Source: Buttiauxella sp. B2
GTDB taxonomy: Bacteria > Pseudomonadota > Gammaproteobacteria > Enterobacterales > Enterobacteriaceae
NCBI RefSeq assembly: GCF_006376615.1
Contig: NZ_VEXQ01000005.1
Coordinates: forward strand, 186,001 to 250,000
Length of the DNA: 64,000 nt
Direction of reading: 5' to 3'
Both the position numbers and the translations under genes were made by a program. The number at the start of each line of letters is the position of its first letter. Positions within the stretch are counted from its first letter, which is position 1. Below are positions 44,197 through 55,329 of the stretch, piece after piece. The notes under the pieces were generated by a model. It saw only the letters and a list, made by a program, of their open reading frames with translations. It did not search any database and had not been told where the DNA came from.

Positions 44197-44985
44197 TTAC
44201 CCAATCTGCACCGAAAGCATACTCAACGACCCCATCTCTATTCCATCAACTGGTAGCGTTATCGCTTCTTTGCCATCCCACGCTCCCAGAACATAGAGCA
44301 AAGGTAAATAATGATCGGCCGTAGGGTTAGATAACGAGCCGCCTTCATGTTGCAAATAGTTCACCAACGGGTGCTCGGCGACAGGGCCATGCCAGGTGAG
44401 ATTATCTTTCACGTATTGGTTAAATGACTCAGCCCAGGGGTACGGCGTGTTTTCACCATGCCAGCGTGCGGTTCGCAGGTTATGTACCACGTTACCGCTG
44501 GCAATCAGCATAATGCCCTGGTCACGCAGTGACGCCAGCTTACGGCCAATTTCAAAATGCCAGGCAGCTGGTTTAGTGCTGTCGATACTGAGCTGCACCA
44601 TTGGAATATCAGCATCCGGATACATCTTAATCAGAACGCCCCAGGAGCCGTGGTCAAACCCCCAGGCTTCTTTATCCTGCATCACCGGAACCGGCGCCAG
44701 AAGATCGACTAATTGCTGAGCAAGTTCAGGGGAACCCGGAGCCGGATAATGGGTATCGTACAGCGCCTGCGGGAAGCCACCGAAATCATGGATAGTTTTT
44801 GGCGTTTCCATAGCTGTTACACCAGTGCCTTTAGTGAACCAGTGCGCAGATACCACCACAATTGCTTTTGGCCGCGGTAAGGTTTCTCCCAAATGCCGCC
44901 ACGCTTGGGTATAGTGATTATCTTCCAGCACGTTCATTGGGCTGCCGTGTCCCAGGAACAGTGCAGGCATTCTTTGAGTTGTCAT
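44197..44985 (-). CDS. ygiD: 4,5-DOPA-extradiol-dioxygenase-family protein YgiD
   Basis: A LigB-superfamily non-heme metal dioxygenase; E. coli YgiD opens the ring of L-DOPA in vitro. The start is ATG 44985 after AGGAC, giving 262 residues that begin MTTQRMPALFLGHGSPMNVL; the upstream open frame is unrelated. Metal ligands are the His in GHGSPMN, SAHWFT and GNVVHNLR, with a catalytic His in WGFDHGSWGVL. It is divergent from zupT. Confidence 0.95.
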   Translation of the reverse strand: MTTQRMPALFLGHGSPMNVLEDNHYTQAWRHLGETLPRPKAIVVVSAHWFTKGTGVTAMETPKTIHDFGGFPQALYDTHYPAPGSPELAQQLVDLLAPVPVMQDKEAWGFDHGSWGVLIKMYPDADIPMVQLSIDSTKPAAWHFEIGRKLASLRDQGIMLIASGNVVHNLRTARWHGENTPYPWAESFNQYVKDNLTWHGPVAEHPLVNYLQHEGGSLSNPTADHYLPLLYVLGAWDGKEAITLPVDGIEMGSLSMLSVQIG

Positions 44986-45149
44986 GGTGGTGTCCTTTAT
45001 CGGAAATGTCAGTTTATAAACACCACAGTACGCGCTTTTACGTTTTGAAGAACTCAGATAAGCATGATGAAGATCTTCAGGAAATTTGAATGTAAGCGAT
45101 GTGTAAAGCTTCTCATCTGGCTCTCGATTTTTATCACATCGCCCATTAA

Positions 45150-45169
45150 TATAAATGAGAATCATTATC
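45150..45169 (+). promoter_or_regulatory. Fur-box-like site over the zupT promoter
   Basis: ATAAATGAGAATCATTATC (45151-45169) matches the 19-bp Fur box GATAATGATAATCATTATC at 15 positions. It overlaps a possible -10 TATAAA (45150-45155) and ends three bases before AAGGAG of zupT. Confidence 0.6.
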
Positions 45170-45183
45170 AAAAGGAGCAATAA

Positions 45184-45951
45184 ATGTCAGTACCCTTGAT
45201 TCTGACCCTATTAGCAGGGGGAGCCACGTTTATTGGAGCCTTTCTTGGCGTACTCGGCCAGAAGCCATCAAACCGTGTGTTGGCATTTTCTCTCGGTTTT
45301 GCAGCGGGCATTATGCTGCTTATCTCGTTGATGGAGATGTTGCCTGCAGCACTTCATACCGAAGGAATGTCACCGGTACTGGGTTATGGCATGTTTATGC
45401 TGGGCCTGCTGGGTTACTTTGCCCTTGATCGCGCCCTTCCCCATGCGCATCCGCAAGATTTGATGGATAGCAAACCGCAGCCTCGTAATTTGCGACGTAC
45501 GGCGTTATTGCTAACTCTGGGTATTAGCCTGCATAACTTCCCGGAAGGCGTTGCCACATACGTCACCGCAAGCAGTAATCTGGAATTAGGTATGGGAATT
45601 GCGCTCGCTGTGGCATTGCACAATATTCCTGAAGGATTAGCCGTTGCTGGCCCTGTTTATGCGGCGACGGGTTCAAAACGTAAAGCTGTTTTCTGGGCTG
45701 GAATATCAGGGCTTGCCGAAATTCTGGGTGGTGTGCTGGCCTGGCTAATTCTCGGGCCAATGGTGTCACCAGTTGTTATGGCGGCAATAATGGCTGCTGT
45801 CGCAGGGATTATGGTGGCACTGTCAGTCGATGAACTGATGCCGCTCGCCAAAGAGATAGATCCCCATAACAATCCAAGTTATGGCGTACTTTGCGGTATG
45901 GCGGTGATGGGATTTAGTCTGACGCTGCTACAAACAAACGGAATTGGATAA
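45184..45951 (+). CDS. zupT: Zinc and divalent metal uptake transporter ZupT
   Basis: A ZIP-family transporter that imports zinc and, less specifically, iron, manganese and cobalt. The 255-residue protein has eight predicted membrane helices. The metal-binding motifs are in helix 4 ([14 protein letters not shown]) and helix 5 ([15 protein letters not shown]), and a His-rich short loop, PHAHP, precedes helix 4. A Fur-like site overlaps its promoter. It is convergent with ribB. Confidence 0.96.
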   Translation: MSVPLILTLLAGGATFIGAFLGVLGQKPSNRVLAFSLGFAAGIMLLISLMEMLPAALHTEGMSPVLGYGMFMLGLLGYFALDRALPHAHPQDLMDSKPQPRNLRRTALLLTLGISLHNFPEGVATYVTASSNLELGMGIALAVALHNIPEGLAVAGPVYAATGSKRKAVFWAGISGLAEILGGVLAWLILGPMVSPVVMAAIMAAVAGIMVALSVDELMPLAKEIDPHNNPSYGVLCGMAVMGFSLTLLQTNGIG

Positions 45952-45952
45952 G

Positions 45953-45982
45953 AAAAAGCCCGGTGTAAAAACCGGGCTTTTT
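45953..45982. terminator. Bidirectional terminator between zupT and ribB
   Basis: AAAAAGCCCGGT and ACCGGGCTTTTT form a 12-bp stem with a six-base loop, with A- and T-tracts suited to both strands. Confidence 0.93.
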
Positions 45983-45987
45983 GCATC

Positions 45988-46641
45988 TTAGCTGGCTTTG
46001 CGTTCGTGAGTCTGGCGATACTCAACCAAGTCTTCAATCGTCACTACAGCCATGTTGTGCTGGCGGGCAAAGGTGATGCACTCTGGTGCTCGTGCCATGC
46101 TGCCATCATCGTTAGTCAGCTCACACAGCACACCCGCAGATTTGAAACCAGCAAGGGTGACCAAATCAATAGTTGCTTCAGTGTGACCACCACGGGTTAA
46201 CACGCCACCAGGCTGAGCGCGCAGCGGGAATACGTGCCCAGGACGGTTCAGGTCGCTTGGTTTTGCGCCATCAGCAATAGCTGCTCGCACGGTAGTAATA
46301 CGGTCAGCGGCAGAAACACCGGTAGTCACACCGCTTGCGGCCTCGATAGTCACAGTAAACCCGGTGCCATAAGCACTGGTGTTGTTCTCAACCATCATTG
46401 GCAAATCGAGTTGTTTACGGCGTTCTTCGGTCAGGCACAGGCAAACAATACCGCTACCATGACGAATGGTCAGAGCCATTTGCTCAACGGTCATGGTTTC
46501 CGCAGGGAAAATCATGTCACCTTCGTTCTCGCGATCTTCATCGTCAAGAACCATTACCCCGCGGCCTTCACGTAGTGCTTCAAGAGCGTGTTCTACGCGT
46601 TGAGTAGGGGTGCCAAATGCAGAAAGGAGCGTCTGATTCAT
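45988..46641 (-). CDS. ribB: 3,4-dihydroxy-2-butanone-4-phosphate synthase
   Basis: Makes the four-carbon precursor of riboflavin from ribulose 5-phosphate. The 217 residues equal E. coli RibB. The acidic catalytic loop [18 protein letters not shown] lies near residue 32, and [20 protein letters not shown] with the second metal His near residue 130. Translation is controlled by the FMN riboswitch upstream. Confidence 0.98.
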   Translation of the reverse strand: MNQTLLSAFGTPTQRVEHALEALREGRGVMVLDDEDRENEGDMIFPAETMTVEQMALTIRHGSGIVCLCLTEERRKQLDLPMMVENNTSAYGTGFTVTIEAASGVTTGVSAADRITTVRAAIADGAKPSDLNRPGHVFPLRAQPGGVLTRGGHTEATIDLVTLAGFKSAGVLCELTNDDGSMARAPECITFARQHNMAVVTIEDLVEYRQTHERKAS

Positions 46642-46740
46642 GGTAAAAAAACCTCATTAAAATTATGGTTACCAGAATCAGGGCAGTCTTAGGAGCTATA
46701 AAAATAACGCGAGCAGGCTTACAAAAGCTTAGGCTTAGTC

Positions 46741-46885
46741 GTTACTCTCTCCCATCCGGACTATAACCGTCGGCTCCGGAGTTACACCGGATCTGCTGAC
46801 CTCCAGATTGCTCTGGAGCGCTCGCGGGCTTTCAGCGTGCGCTGATTTACCGCCGGTGGGGAGTTACACCCCGCCCTGAGAATAA
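46741..46885 (-). ncRNA. FMN riboswitch (RFN element) of ribB
   Basis: On the minus strand the characteristic blocks occur in order: GGGCGGGGTGTAACTCCCCA, CCGGCGGTAAAT, AGCCCGCGAGCG, GCAGATCCGGTGTAACTCCG, GAGCCGACGGTTATAGTCC and GGATGGGAGAGAG. It ends about 100 bases before the ribB start. In E. coli the same leader turns ribB down when FMN is plentiful and yields the small RNA SroG. Confidence 0.96.
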
Positions 46886-47021
46886 GCAGACTTACTATAA
46901 CGCCGATGATTTTCTCTGGCAACGCCAAACCTTATAACATTTCGGGTTTCTAAGGAGCCTCACAGGCATTACAATTAGTGTTAATACCGTAAGACAATCC
47001 CGTAAGATTATGGAAGCCGCT

Positions 47022-47306
47022 ATGATTGACCCGAAAAAAATTGAACAGATCGCACGCCAGGTCCACGAGTCAATGCCGAAAGGGATTCGTGAATTCGGGG
47101 ATGATGTCGAGAAAAAAGTTCGTCAGGTTTTGCAATCGCAATTAACCCGTCTTGATCTCGTTAGCCGTGAAGAGTTTGATGTCCAGACACAAGTACTGCT
47201 GCGCACTCGAGAAAAACTAGCCTTGTTGGAACAGCGCCTAAAGGAGCTTGAGAATCGTAGCGATCAAACGCCTGAAGTCACTCCGCCGACTGAACCACAT
47301 ATGTAA
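47022..47306 (+). CDS. ubiK: Ubiquinone biosynthesis accessory factor UbiK
   Basis: A 94-residue BMFP-family protein that assists the aerobic ubiquinone-8 biosynthesis complex, probably as a trimeric coiled coil at the membrane. I take ATG 47022, where the family start [20 protein letters not shown] lies, over the in-frame ATG four codons upstream. The coiled coil covers [20 protein letters not shown]. It is convergent with hldE. Confidence 0.94.
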   Translation: MIDPKKIEQIARQVHESMPKGIREFGDDVEKKVRQVLQSQLTRLDLVSREEFDVQTQVLLRTREKLALLEQRLKELENRSDQTPEVTPPTEPHM

Positions 47307-47335
47307 AAAAACGCCCCGTTGCTGGGGCGTTTTTT
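47306..47335. terminator. Bidirectional terminator between ubiK and hldE
   Basis: AAAAAACGCCCC and GGGGCGTTTTTT form a 12-bp stem around six bases. The left arm includes the last base of the ubiK stop. Confidence 0.93.
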
Positions 47336-47336
47336 A

Positions 47337-48767
47337 TTATGCGTCGTGGCTTTGAATCTTTTTAATGATATTGGTCGTTGAACAACCGTCTTCAAAATTC
47401 AACACCATCACTTCACCGCCGTTGGCCCAGACTTCTTTACTCCCGGCAATATCATCCGGTTTGTAATCGCCACCTTTGACCAGCAAATCAGGCAAAATCT
47501 GGCCAATTAAACGTTGTGGCGTGTCCTCTTCAAACAGCACCACCCAATCCACCGCTTCAAGCGCACCTAACACGATCATACGTTGATCCTGCGGGTTCAC
47601 CGGGCGAGTTTCTCCTTTCAGGCGTTTGGTCGAAGCATCGCTGTTTACCGCCACAATTAAACGGTCACCCAACTTACGTGCATTCGCCAGATAAGAAACG
47701 TGGCCGGCATGGAGGATGTCGAACACACCGTTAGTCATGACGACTTTCTCACCACGCTTACGCGCGGATGCCACTGCGACTTTCAACTCAGCTTCGGTCA
47801 TCACGCCAAAACCAGAGTCGGCACGGCCACGTACTGCGTTTTCCAGTTCAATTGGGGAAACGGTAGACGTCCCCAATTTACCGACGACTACGCCTGCCGC
47901 AGCATTCGCAAAATAGCATGCTTCTTCAAGACTATTACCCGCCGCGAGCGTTGCCGCCAGTACGCCAATCACCGTGTCGCCAGCACCAGTCACATCGTAA
48001 ACTTCTTGTGCCTGAGTTGGCAGATGGAATGGCTTAATACCCGGCTGCAACAGCGTCATACCGTGCTCGGAACGGGTGATAAGCAAAGCGGAAAGATCGT
48101 ATTCAGCGATAAGCTGCATACCACGTTCCACCAGCTCTTCATCGTTCTTACACTTGCCCACCACCGCTTCGAATTCAGAGAGGTTTGGTGTCAGCAGTGT
48201 CGCACCGCGATAGCGATTAAAGTCCGTACCTTTTGGATCGATAAGCACCGGAACCTTAGCCGCACGAGCAAGGCTAATCATGTGCTGAACGCTCGCCAAT
48301 GCACCTTTTGCATAGTCAGAAAGCACCAGAGCACCAATGTGCGGCAGAGCCTGGCTAATACGCTCATGCAACGGTTCAGGATCGACACCTTCAAAACCTT
48401 CTTCGAAGTCGAGGCGAATTAGTTGCTGGTTACGGGAAAGTACGCGCAGTTTGGTAATTGTCGGGTGGGTCGGCACCGAAACAAAATCGCATTTAACGTT
48501 CACGCCAGCCAGCGTTTGGCTTAGCGCACGCGCCGCATCGTCGATGCCTGTCAGGCCAACCAGGCGTGAATTTGCGCCCAACGAAGCAATGTTCATTGCC
48601 ACGTTTGCCGCACCACCAGGACGTTCTTCAATGGTATCGACTTTCACCACTGGCACGGGAGCTTCCGGGGAGATGCGGCTTGTAGGGCCATACCAGTAGC
48701 GATCCAGCATCACATCACCTACTACCATGACGCCTGCACGGCTGTATTCGGGCAGCGTTACTTTCAT
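47337..48767 (-). CDS. hldE: Bifunctional heptose 7-phosphate kinase / heptose 1-phosphate adenylyltransferase
   Basis: HldE makes ADP-heptose for the lipopolysaccharide inner core. The start at ATG 48767 gives 476 residues (477 in E. coli). The N-terminal PfkB-type kinase has [16 protein letters not shown] near residue 51 and [14 protein letters not shown] near residue 261. The C-terminal nucleotidyltransferase starts near residue 340 with [16 protein letters not shown] (HxGH). It lies 55 bp after glnE. Confidence 0.97.
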   Translation of the reverse strand: MKVTLPEYSRAGVMVVGDVMLDRYWYGPTSRISPEAPVPVVKVDTIEERPGGAANVAMNIASLGANSRLVGLTGIDDAARALSQTLAGVNVKCDFVSVPTHPTITKLRVLSRNQQLIRLDFEEGFEGVDPEPLHERISQALPHIGALVLSDYAKGALASVQHMISLARAAKVPVLIDPKGTDFNRYRGATLLTPNLSEFEAVVGKCKNDEELVERGMQLIAEYDLSALLITRSEHGMTLLQPGIKPFHLPTQAQEVYDVTGAGDTVIGVLAATLAAGNSLEEACYFANAAAGVVVGKLGTSTVSPIELENAVRGRADSGFGVMTEAELKVAVASARKRGEKVVMTNGVFDILHAGHVSYLANARKLGDRLIVAVNSDASTKRLKGETRPVNPQDQRMIVLGALEAVDWVVLFEEDTPQRLIGQILPDLLVKGGDYKPDDIAGSKEVWANGGEVMVLNFEDGCSTTNIIKKIQSHDA

Positions 48768-48822
48768 TCCTGACTCTCCAGAGAGGGATAAAATTTTGTC
48801 GCGGATAATATCACAATTAATA

Positions 48823-51675
48823 TTATGCGCGTGTTTGCGACTCACCCAACCAAGTGTTCCAGCTCCTCAATACTTGCTCGCGTTCCTGAGTGAAGGTATC
48901 CATTGCCACGTTTCCAGGCAGCTCTTGCAATGCAAGGTGATGGAGTTCATCGCGTAACGTGACATAAGCATGCGTCAGCGCCTTCGCTTCGTCTTCATTC
49001 ATGATGTCGTTTTGCGCCATTAATTCCAGAATGCGTACATTGTCAGACCAACGAGTCAGTTTTGGGGCCTGTGACGCATAACGTAACACCAGGTATTGAG
49101 TGATAAATTCAATATCGGTAATACCGCCCTCATCAGCTTTAATATCAAAGCGTTCACGGTTTTTCCCGCCCAAGTGCGCACGCATTTTTTCGCGCATTTC
49201 ACGCACTTCGGTCTGGAGGGTTTCGCCCTCACGCGGAATGCATAATATCTTGCGGCGAATAGCATCAAATTCCTGCCTCAGCTGTGGGTCGCCATATACA
49301 ATTCGCGCCCGCACCAAGGCCTGGTGTTCCCAGGTCCAGGCTTCATTTTGTTGATAATTCGCGAAGGCTTCAGCGGTGGTAACCAGCATTCCAGCAGCAC
49401 CAGATGGGCGCAAACGCGCATCCACTTCATACAAAATGCCCGATGAAGTTCGGGTACTGAACAGGTGCATAACACGTTGCGCCAGGCGCAGGTAAAACTG
49501 ACGACCATCGATTTCGCGCTCGCCATCCGTCATCACATCTGATGGGCAATCGTGCAGGAAGACCAGATCCAAATCAGAGCTATAACCCAATTCCCAGCCG
49601 CCGAGTTTGCCGTAACCGACGACAGCAAAACCGCGCCCTTCACGATTGTGCAAATGCTTTGGTTGACCATAGCGCTGTACCATTTGTACCCACGCCTGTT
49701 GTACTACGGCGTCAATCATCGCCTCTGCCAACCAAGTGAGATGATCACTGACTTTCATCACTGGCAGTGTACCGGTGATATCGGCCGCCGCAACACGCAG
49801 CAACTGCGCCTGTTTAAACTGGCGCAAAGCTTCGAGCTGCTGTTCTTCATCATCATCGGGAACACGCAGTAAATACTGGCGTAGTTCATCACGATAAGCA
49901 TCAGTTGCCGTCGGTTGGTAAAGAGTATTTGGGTCGAGTAGTTCATCGAGCAACAGCGGGTAACGGGCCAACTGGCTGGCAATCATTGGCGAGGCTGCAC
50001 ACAGTGTTATCAAGTGCTTTAATGCCCCCGGATATTCCGTCAGCAACTCAAGATAAGTCGTACGCGTGACAATACCGAGCAGCAGCGGTGTTAAGCGGGA
50101 TAACGGCAATGGTGCATCGTTGCGGGAACAAGCCTCGCATAACAAACGCGGCATAAGTTGATCCAACACCTGGCGGCCACGCGGGCCGATGGTGCGCTTG
50201 TCAGTATCCTGGCGGAAATCACTCATCAAACGTAAAACTTCGCCACGCGCTTGCGGCGTTAAATGTTCCAGAACTGGCGTATTTGCATCAGCGTCCAGTG
50301 CATCCTGCCAAAGCTCACGCCAGGCTTCCGCGAGCTTATCTTCACCGGGTTCCGGTTCATCATCACCAATTAATTCGTTGAAAACCTGGCGCACAGCATT
50401 CATATGATGCTGCAAAACTTGCTGCAACTCGTCCCATGTTTGCACGTTCATACCCCACGCCAGACGGGCGCGGTTTAGCTCATCACCAGGCAGGGTCTGA
50501 GTCTGTTCGTCATTGATACTTTGCAGGAGGTTTTCGAGGCGGCGAAGATATAAATAGGCATCCTTCAGTTTCGCTGCGTCATTTTCTGGTAGCAGGTGCA
50601 AATGTTGGATGGCTTCAAGGGTTGGTAGCAACGAACGAGACTGTAAAGCAGGTTCGCGCCCACCGCGAATCAACTGGAAAACCTGAACGATAAACTCGGT
50701 TTCGCGAATGCCACCAGCGCCGAGTTTGATGTTATCCGTCAAACCTCTGCGGCGCACTTCACGGGCTATCATCCCTTTCATGTTACGCAGCGACTGAATC
50801 ACGCTAAAGTCGATATAACGACGGAAGACGAAAGGCCGGAGCATGTTCCGTAGCTCCTGGCTCCATACGTCGTCGTTATCGCCCATAACTCGAGCTTTGA
50901 CCATCGCGTAACGTTCCCAGTCACGCCCTTGTTCCTGATAGTAATCTTCTAAGGCGGCATAGCTCAGCACCAGCGGGCCACTGTCGCCAAAAGGACGCAA
51001 GCGCATATCAACGCGATAAACAAAACCGTCTTGAGTTGGTTGGTCCAAAACTTTTATCAATCGTTGGCCCAGACGGGTAAAGAACTGCGCGTTATCAAGC
51101 TCGCGCCGTCCGCCCTGTGTCGAACCATTTTCCGGCCAGGCAAAAATCAGGTCGATATCGGAGGAGAAATTCAGTTCGCCACCACCAAGTTTACCCATAC
51201 CGAGGATCATCAGCGGTTGAGCCACACCAGCCTGATTGCATGGCGTACCCCACTCGCGACAACATGCGGTATACAGCCAATCTCGGGCGGCAATAATGAG
51301 CGTTTCGGCCAATGTACTCAGTTGCTGGAGTGAGCTTTCTGTCGGCATCAGTTGCAACGCCTGCGCCCAGGCGATTCGCACCATCATGCGACGGCGGAAT
51401 AGACGCAGCGCGGTCATTAACGCGGGCTCGCTATCGACACCTTGTAATTCCTGCTGCAGCCATGCTGCATAATTCTGCCATTCATCGGCAAGCGGCGGCG
51501 ATTGTTCAAGCTCCGCAAGCCAAACGGGATGAGCCGCCATGCTGTCACAAACAAAATCACTAAACGCCAACACCGCTTGAGCTTTCTGGCTTAGCGTCTG
51601 ACGGTCAATCTCTTGTGGCAGACGCGCCAGCGCCGCCTGCAAATGCTGCTGTAAAAGTGGCGCTTGCGACATCAT
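48823..51675 (-). CDS. glnE: Glutamine synthetase adenylyltransferase/adenylyl-removing enzyme
   Basis: GlnE attaches AMP to, or removes it from, a tyrosine of glutamine synthetase under PII control. The 950-residue product (946 in E. coli) has two nucleotidyltransferase domains: the deadenylylating N-terminal one ([15 protein letters not shown] near residue 165) and the adenylylating C-terminal one ([16 protein letters not shown] near residue 690). The ygiF gene precedes it by 24 bp. Confidence 0.97.
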   Translation of the reverse strand: MMSQAPLLQQHLQAALARLPQEIDRQTLSQKAQAVLAFSDFVCDSMAAHPVWLAELEQSPPLADEWQNYAAWLQQELQGVDSEPALMTALRLFRRRMMVRIAWAQALQLMPTESSLQQLSTLAETLIIAARDWLYTACCREWGTPCNQAGVAQPLMILGMGKLGGGELNFSSDIDLIFAWPENGSTQGGRRELDNAQFFTRLGQRLIKVLDQPTQDGFVYRVDMRLRPFGDSGPLVLSYAALEDYYQEQGRDWERYAMVKARVMGDNDDVWSQELRNMLRPFVFRRYIDFSVIQSLRNMKGMIAREVRRRGLTDNIKLGAGGIRETEFIVQVFQLIRGGREPALQSRSLLPTLEAIQHLHLLPENDAAKLKDAYLYLRRLENLLQSINDEQTQTLPGDELNRARLAWGMNVQTWDELQQVLQHHMNAVRQVFNELIGDDEPEPGEDKLAEAWRELWQDALDADANTPVLEHLTPQARGEVLRLMSDFRQDTDKRTIGPRGRQVLDQLMPRLLCEACSRNDAPLPLSRLTPLLLGIVTRTTYLELLTEYPGALKHLITLCAASPMIASQLARYPLLLDELLDPNTLYQPTATDAYRDELRQYLLRVPDDDEEQQLEALRQFKQAQLLRVAAADITGTLPVMKVSDHLTWLAEAMIDAVVQQAWVQMVQRYGQPKHLHNREGRGFAVVGYGKLGGWELGYSSDLDLVFLHDCPSDVMTDGEREIDGRQFYLRLAQRVMHLFSTRTSSGILYEVDARLRPSGAAGMLVTTAEAFANYQQNEAWTWEHQALVRARIVYGDPQLRQEFDAIRRKILCIPREGETLQTEVREMREKMRAHLGGKNRERFDIKADEGGITDIEFITQYLVLRYASQAPKLTRWSDNVRILELMAQNDIMNEDEAKALTHAYVTLRDELHHLALQELPGNVAMDTFTQEREQVLRSWNTWLGESQTRA

Positions 51676-51699
51676 GGTCGTATCCCTTACAAACGATGG

Positions 51700-52998
51700 T
51701 TATTTCCCGCTATGCAGCCAGAAAGGTGCCTGGGAGATAGCTTCATTACGGTAATGTTCAATTTCAACCTGCTGGCGAGTCACAATGGCATGGCGCAACC
51801 CTTGCCAATTATCCAACCAGGGTTGAGTTTTCGCATCGTCATAAACGCCTGCCAGCAAGCGGATAGAGCCGGTTTCACGAGCCAGACGTGGCAGTTGGTC
51901 GGCATAGCTATCGCCCAGCGGGCGCTGGAATGTTTCTTTCAGTTCTGCGGCGTGACGGGAAAGATGGGTATCCGCAAAACGCTTATACGAACCCGCCAGT
52001 TTAACAGTGGCTTTGTCATCAGTGAATTTCTGCCATTGGCGCCCAACCAGCCACTCGGTGAGTGCTAATTTGGCCTGGCTGCTTTGTGCGCTGAAAGCCA
52101 GTTCTGGCGCTTTCAGTTCTTGAGCCAGCATGGTTTCGTAGGTTGCTAACAGCTCACGTAACTGGGTACTCGCTTTTCGCGGAACAATGCCACCGAACAG
52201 CGCCAAAGCGTGACGCACAAGGCCAACCGCTTCCAGAACCTGAGCTTTAGCTTTGCCGTTGCCACGCAACCACAGCTCTTCGTGATATTGCCAGTGGCTC
52301 AGTGCCAGTTCCAGCGAGCCTTCCAGCCCTTGTTCTACTGTTGCTTTCTGCGCTACACGCAGAACGGTTAACGGTTTAATCTCTCTTTCCAGATTTCCCT
52401 GCGCCAGATGGTAACCGCGTGCTGCTTTGCTCAGGTTTCCCTGACGTAAGCCAGGTTGTGTAACCAGTTGTTTGGCAAAAGCCAGAACATCTGCTGTTTC
52501 GCCTTCCAGCAATTCAAGTTCCAACTCGCACAATGGCTCAACCTGTTCGCCCGCTTTAACTTCACCTAAATCCAAGGCAAGCTCGATACGGCTTTTACCG
52601 TGAGTGACTACCCACTTTTCACGTACAAAGTCAGTGCTAAAGAGCGGGTTCAGTTGCGTTTGTAAAACTTCAGGTGAAAGCCCTTCTGGCCAGATTTCTT
52701 GCGGGAACAGCGACAAATCCAGCTCAGGCCCATTCAGCTCCACATTGTATTCCGGACGCTGGTGCAACCCACCGGTCACACGGCCTGCAATTTTCATCGT
52801 CATTTCATAACGACCATTATCACCACGGATACGCAACCCCATATCATGACGGCGCAATTGGTTATCGGACGTTTCATAATAGATATTGAGCAACTGGCGG
52901 GGTTCGCTATGCTGGCTTTCAAGCGCGTTTAATGTGTTACGAAGAGAATCCAGTTCAGTTGGATTAACAATAAATTTGAGTTCGATTTCTTGAGTCAT
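51700..52998 (-). CDS. ygiF: Inorganic triphosphatase YgiF
   Basis: A CYTH-CHAD protein that hydrolyses inorganic triphosphate. The 432 residues match E. coli (433). The CYTH tunnel domain begins with the signature EIELKF at residues 4-9 and continues through residue 200. A helical CHAD domain with several conserved His and Arg follows and may bind polyphosphate. It is cotranscribed ahead of glnE and divergent from ygiM. Confidence 0.95.
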   Translation of the reverse strand: MTQEIELKFIVNPTELDSLRNTLNALESQHSEPRQLLNIYYETSDNQLRRHDMGLRIRGDNGRYEMTMKIAGRVTGGLHQRPEYNVELNGPELDLSLFPQEIWPEGLSPEVLQTQLNPLFSTDFVREKWVVTHGKSRIELALDLGEVKAGEQVEPLCELELELLEGETADVLAFAKQLVTQPGLRQGNLSKAARGYHLAQGNLEREIKPLTVLRVAQKATVEQGLEGSLELALSHWQYHEELWLRGNGKAKAQVLEAVGLVRHALALFGGIVPRKASTQLRELLATYETMLAQELKAPELAFSAQSSQAKLALTEWLVGRQWQKFTDDKATVKLAGSYKRFADTHLSRHAAELKETFQRPLGDSYADQLPRLARETGSIRLLAGVYDDAKTQPWLDNWQGLRHAIVTRQQVEIEHYRNEAISQAPFWLHSGK

Positions 52999-53241
52999 CG
53001 TCTTTTTACTTTTAGTTGTGTCACATCGGGCTCACACCCGGCGAACTTAATCGGCTAATAGCGGTCAGTAGATAATATTTTTCGCCAAATTACCATGAGT
53101 GGCGCGTATTTTGACGGGCCATTGAGCGTGAGCAATTGGTCAAATTCACACCAGGATGATTCTCATTCAGGTTTACGGATTGCACCGTCAGACTGATGCC
53201 ACTACTATCGTTCCACTATTTATGACAATAATGACGAAATC

Positions 53242-53862
53242 ATGCACAAATTCCGCCTAATTTGCCTTACTTTGCTCTCTCTTAGCGTTTCCGTTGTGGC
53301 CCATGCCGATGAAAAACGTTATGTATCTGACGAACTGAACACCTGGGTACGTAGTGGTCCCGGAGATAATTACCGCTTGCTCGGCACCGTGAATGCGGGT
53401 GAAGAAGTCACCCTGCTGCAGAGCAATGAAGAAACAAAATACGGCCAGGTGCGCGACAGCAATGGCCGTACTTCCTGGATCCCGCTCGCGCAATTGAGTA
53501 CCACGCCAAGCCTGCGTACTCGTGTACCAGATCTTGAAAATCAAGTTAAGACACTGACCGATAAGCTCAACAACATCGACACTACCTGGAATCAGCGCAC
53601 CGCTGATATGCAGCAAAAAGTGGCACAGAGCGACAGTGTTATCACTGGTCTGAAAGAAGAAAATCAACAGCTTAAAAACCAATTAATCGTCGCGAAGAAG
53701 AAAGTCGATGCCGCGAACGTTCAGTTGGATGACAAGCAACGCGCCATTATCATGCAGTGGTTTATGTACGGCGGTGGTGTCGCAGGTTTCGGTCTGCTGC
53801 TTGGCCTGTTACTGCCACACATGATCCCAAGCCGTAAGAAGAAAGACCGCTGGATGAACTGA
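53242..53862 (+). CDS. ygiM: SH3-domain membrane protein YgiM
   Basis: 206 residues, as in E. coli, function unknown. A signal peptide (MHKFRLICLTLLSLSVSVVA) leads to a bacterial SH3 domain at about residues 25-90 (NTWVRSGPGDNYRLLGTVNA). A coiled coil of about 65 residues follows, then one C-terminal membrane helix (GGGVAGFGLLLGLLLPHMI) and a basic tail. The layout suggests an inner-membrane-anchored periplasmic protein. It precedes cca. Confidence 0.94.
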   Translation: MHKFRLICLTLLSLSVSVVAHADEKRYVSDELNTWVRSGPGDNYRLLGTVNAGEEVTLLQSNEETKYGQVRDSNGRTSWIPLAQLSTTPSLRTRVPDLENQVKTLTDKLNNIDTTWNQRTADMQQKVAQSDSVITGLKEENQQLKNQLIVAKKKVDAANVQLDDKQRAIIMQWFMYGGGVAGFGLLLGLLLPHMIPSRKKKDRWMN

Positions 53863-53929
53863 TCTGCAACCCTGTATCCTACACTTATGTATTATCGTCA
53901 TTGGTTAACAGATGCAGGGGCATTAAAGC

Positions 53930-55177
53930 GTGAAGATTTATCTGGTCGGTGGTGCGGTACGTGATGGGTTGTTGAGATTACCGGTCAAAGATAAAGATTG
54001 GGTTGTTGTTGGCGCTACGCCGCAAGAAATGCTGGATGCAGGCTACCAGCAGGTTGGTAAAGACTTCCCAGTATTTCTGCACCCCAAATCGCGTGAAGAG
54101 TATGCATTAGCGCGCACCGAGCGTAAATCAGGCCCGGGCTATACAGGTTTTACCTGCTATGCCGCGCCTGATGTCACGCTTGAGCAAGACTTGTTGCGCC
54201 GCGATTTGACTATCAACGCGATTGCCCAGGACGAACACGGCGAGTTTATCGACCCCTATAACGGGCGTGCCGATATTGAAAAGCGCCTATTGCGCCATGT
54301 GTCTCCCGCTTTCAATGAAGACCCGCTACGTGTTTTACGCGTGGCGCGTTTTGCTGCGCGCTACGCCCATCTCAATTTCCAGATTGCTCCAGAAACCATG
54401 ACGCTGATGACGTCAATGGCCGCTAATGGCGAGCTCGCGCATCTGACGCCTGAACGCGTCTGGAAAGAGACGGAAAACGCGCTCACCAGCCGTAATCCAC
54501 AGGTTTATTTCGATGTACTGCGCAAATGCGGCGCGCTGGCGGTGCTATTCCCGGAAATCGACGCCCTGTTCGGCGTTCCTGCACCAGAAAAATGGCATCC
54601 GGAAATCGACACAGGCATTCACGTTTTGATGACGCTGGCGATTGCCGCCCAACTCAGCCCGGAAGTCGACGTGCGTTTTGCCACTCTGTGCCACGACTTG
54701 GGTAAGGGGTTGACGCCAAAAGAATTCTGGCCTCGCCATCACGGCCATGGCCCGGCGGGTGTGAAACTTGTCGAGCAATTATGCCAGCGTATGCGCGTGC
54801 CCAATGACATCCGCGATCTTGCCAAACTGGTTGCCGAATATCACGACTTGATTCACACGCTACCCATTTTGCAGCCGAAAACCATCGTCAAATTATTCGA
54901 TGCCATCGATGCATGGCGCAAACCGCAACGCGTTGAACAAATCGCCTTAACCAGCGAAGCTGACGCACGTGGACGCACCGGCTTTGAAGGCAGTGATTAT
55001 CCTCAAGGCAGGCTGCTGCGCGCGGCATGGCTTGCGGCACAAAGTGTGACCAACAAAGAAGTGATTGATGATGGATTTAGCGGCCCAGCGATTCGTGATG
55101 AGCTAAATCGCCGCCGTATTGCCGCCGTTGAAGCATGGAAGAAAGAAGCCGGATTGGTTACGCCTACCGCTAAGTGA
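53930..55177 (+). CDS. cca: CCA tRNA nucleotidyltransferase (multifunctional)
   Basis: Adds or repairs the 3' CCA of tRNAs. The start is GTG 53930, as in E. coli. The 415-residue protein has the nucleotidyltransferase head ([22 protein letters not shown]), the [15 protein letters not shown]-type neck ([17 protein letters not shown]) and a C-terminal HD phosphohydrolase domain ([24 protein letters not shown]) with phosphatase and phosphodiesterase activities. In E. coli uppP follows; here a mannoside locus intervenes. Confidence 0.97.
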   Translation: MKIYLVGGAVRDGLLRLPVKDKDWVVVGATPQEMLDAGYQQVGKDFPVFLHPKSREEYALARTERKSGPGYTGFTCYAAPDVTLEQDLLRRDLTINAIAQDEHGEFIDPYNGRADIEKRLLRHVSPAFNEDPLRVLRVARFAARYAHLNFQIAPETMTLMTSMAANGELAHLTPERVWKETENALTSRNPQVYFDVLRKCGALAVLFPEIDALFGVPAPEKWHPEIDTGIHVLMTLAIAAQLSPEVDVRFATLCHDLGKGLTPKEFWPRHHGHGPAGVKLVEQLCQRMRVPNDIRDLAKLVAEYHDLIHTLPILQPKTIVKLFDAIDAWRKPQRVEQIALTSEADARGRTGFEGSDYPQGRLLRAAWLAAQSVTNKEVIDDGFSGPAIRDELNRRRIAAVEAWKKEAGLVTPTAK

Positions 55178-55215
55178 TGACCACAGAGGTTGGCGCAACT
55201 TTGGGCCAACCAACA

Positions 55216-55314
55216 TCAACACCAGCATGCCCACAAGAAGAAGGCCCACGCCAATACTGCCAACGGTTTGCGCATGCTTTGCGTTTCACCAGGTAAAGTA
55301 GTGGTTAAAGTCAT
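55216..55314 (-). CDS. Possible 32-residue membrane peptide or decayed gene
   Basis: A short frame begins MTLTTTLPGETQSMRKPLAV and ends in a hydrophobic segment rich in Trp, Phe and Cys. Its ATG lies 15 bases after the HPr-EI-EIIA stop, with AAGGA too close to be a good ribosome site. The adjacent frame reads as a hydrophobic GVGLLLVGMLVLMLVG without a start, which suggests a frameshifted small membrane protein gene. I recognise neither version. Confidence 0.2.
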   Translation of the reverse strand: MTLTTTLPGETQSMRKPLAVLAWAFFLWACWC

Positions 55315-55329
55315 TTCCTTTTTAGTCCC

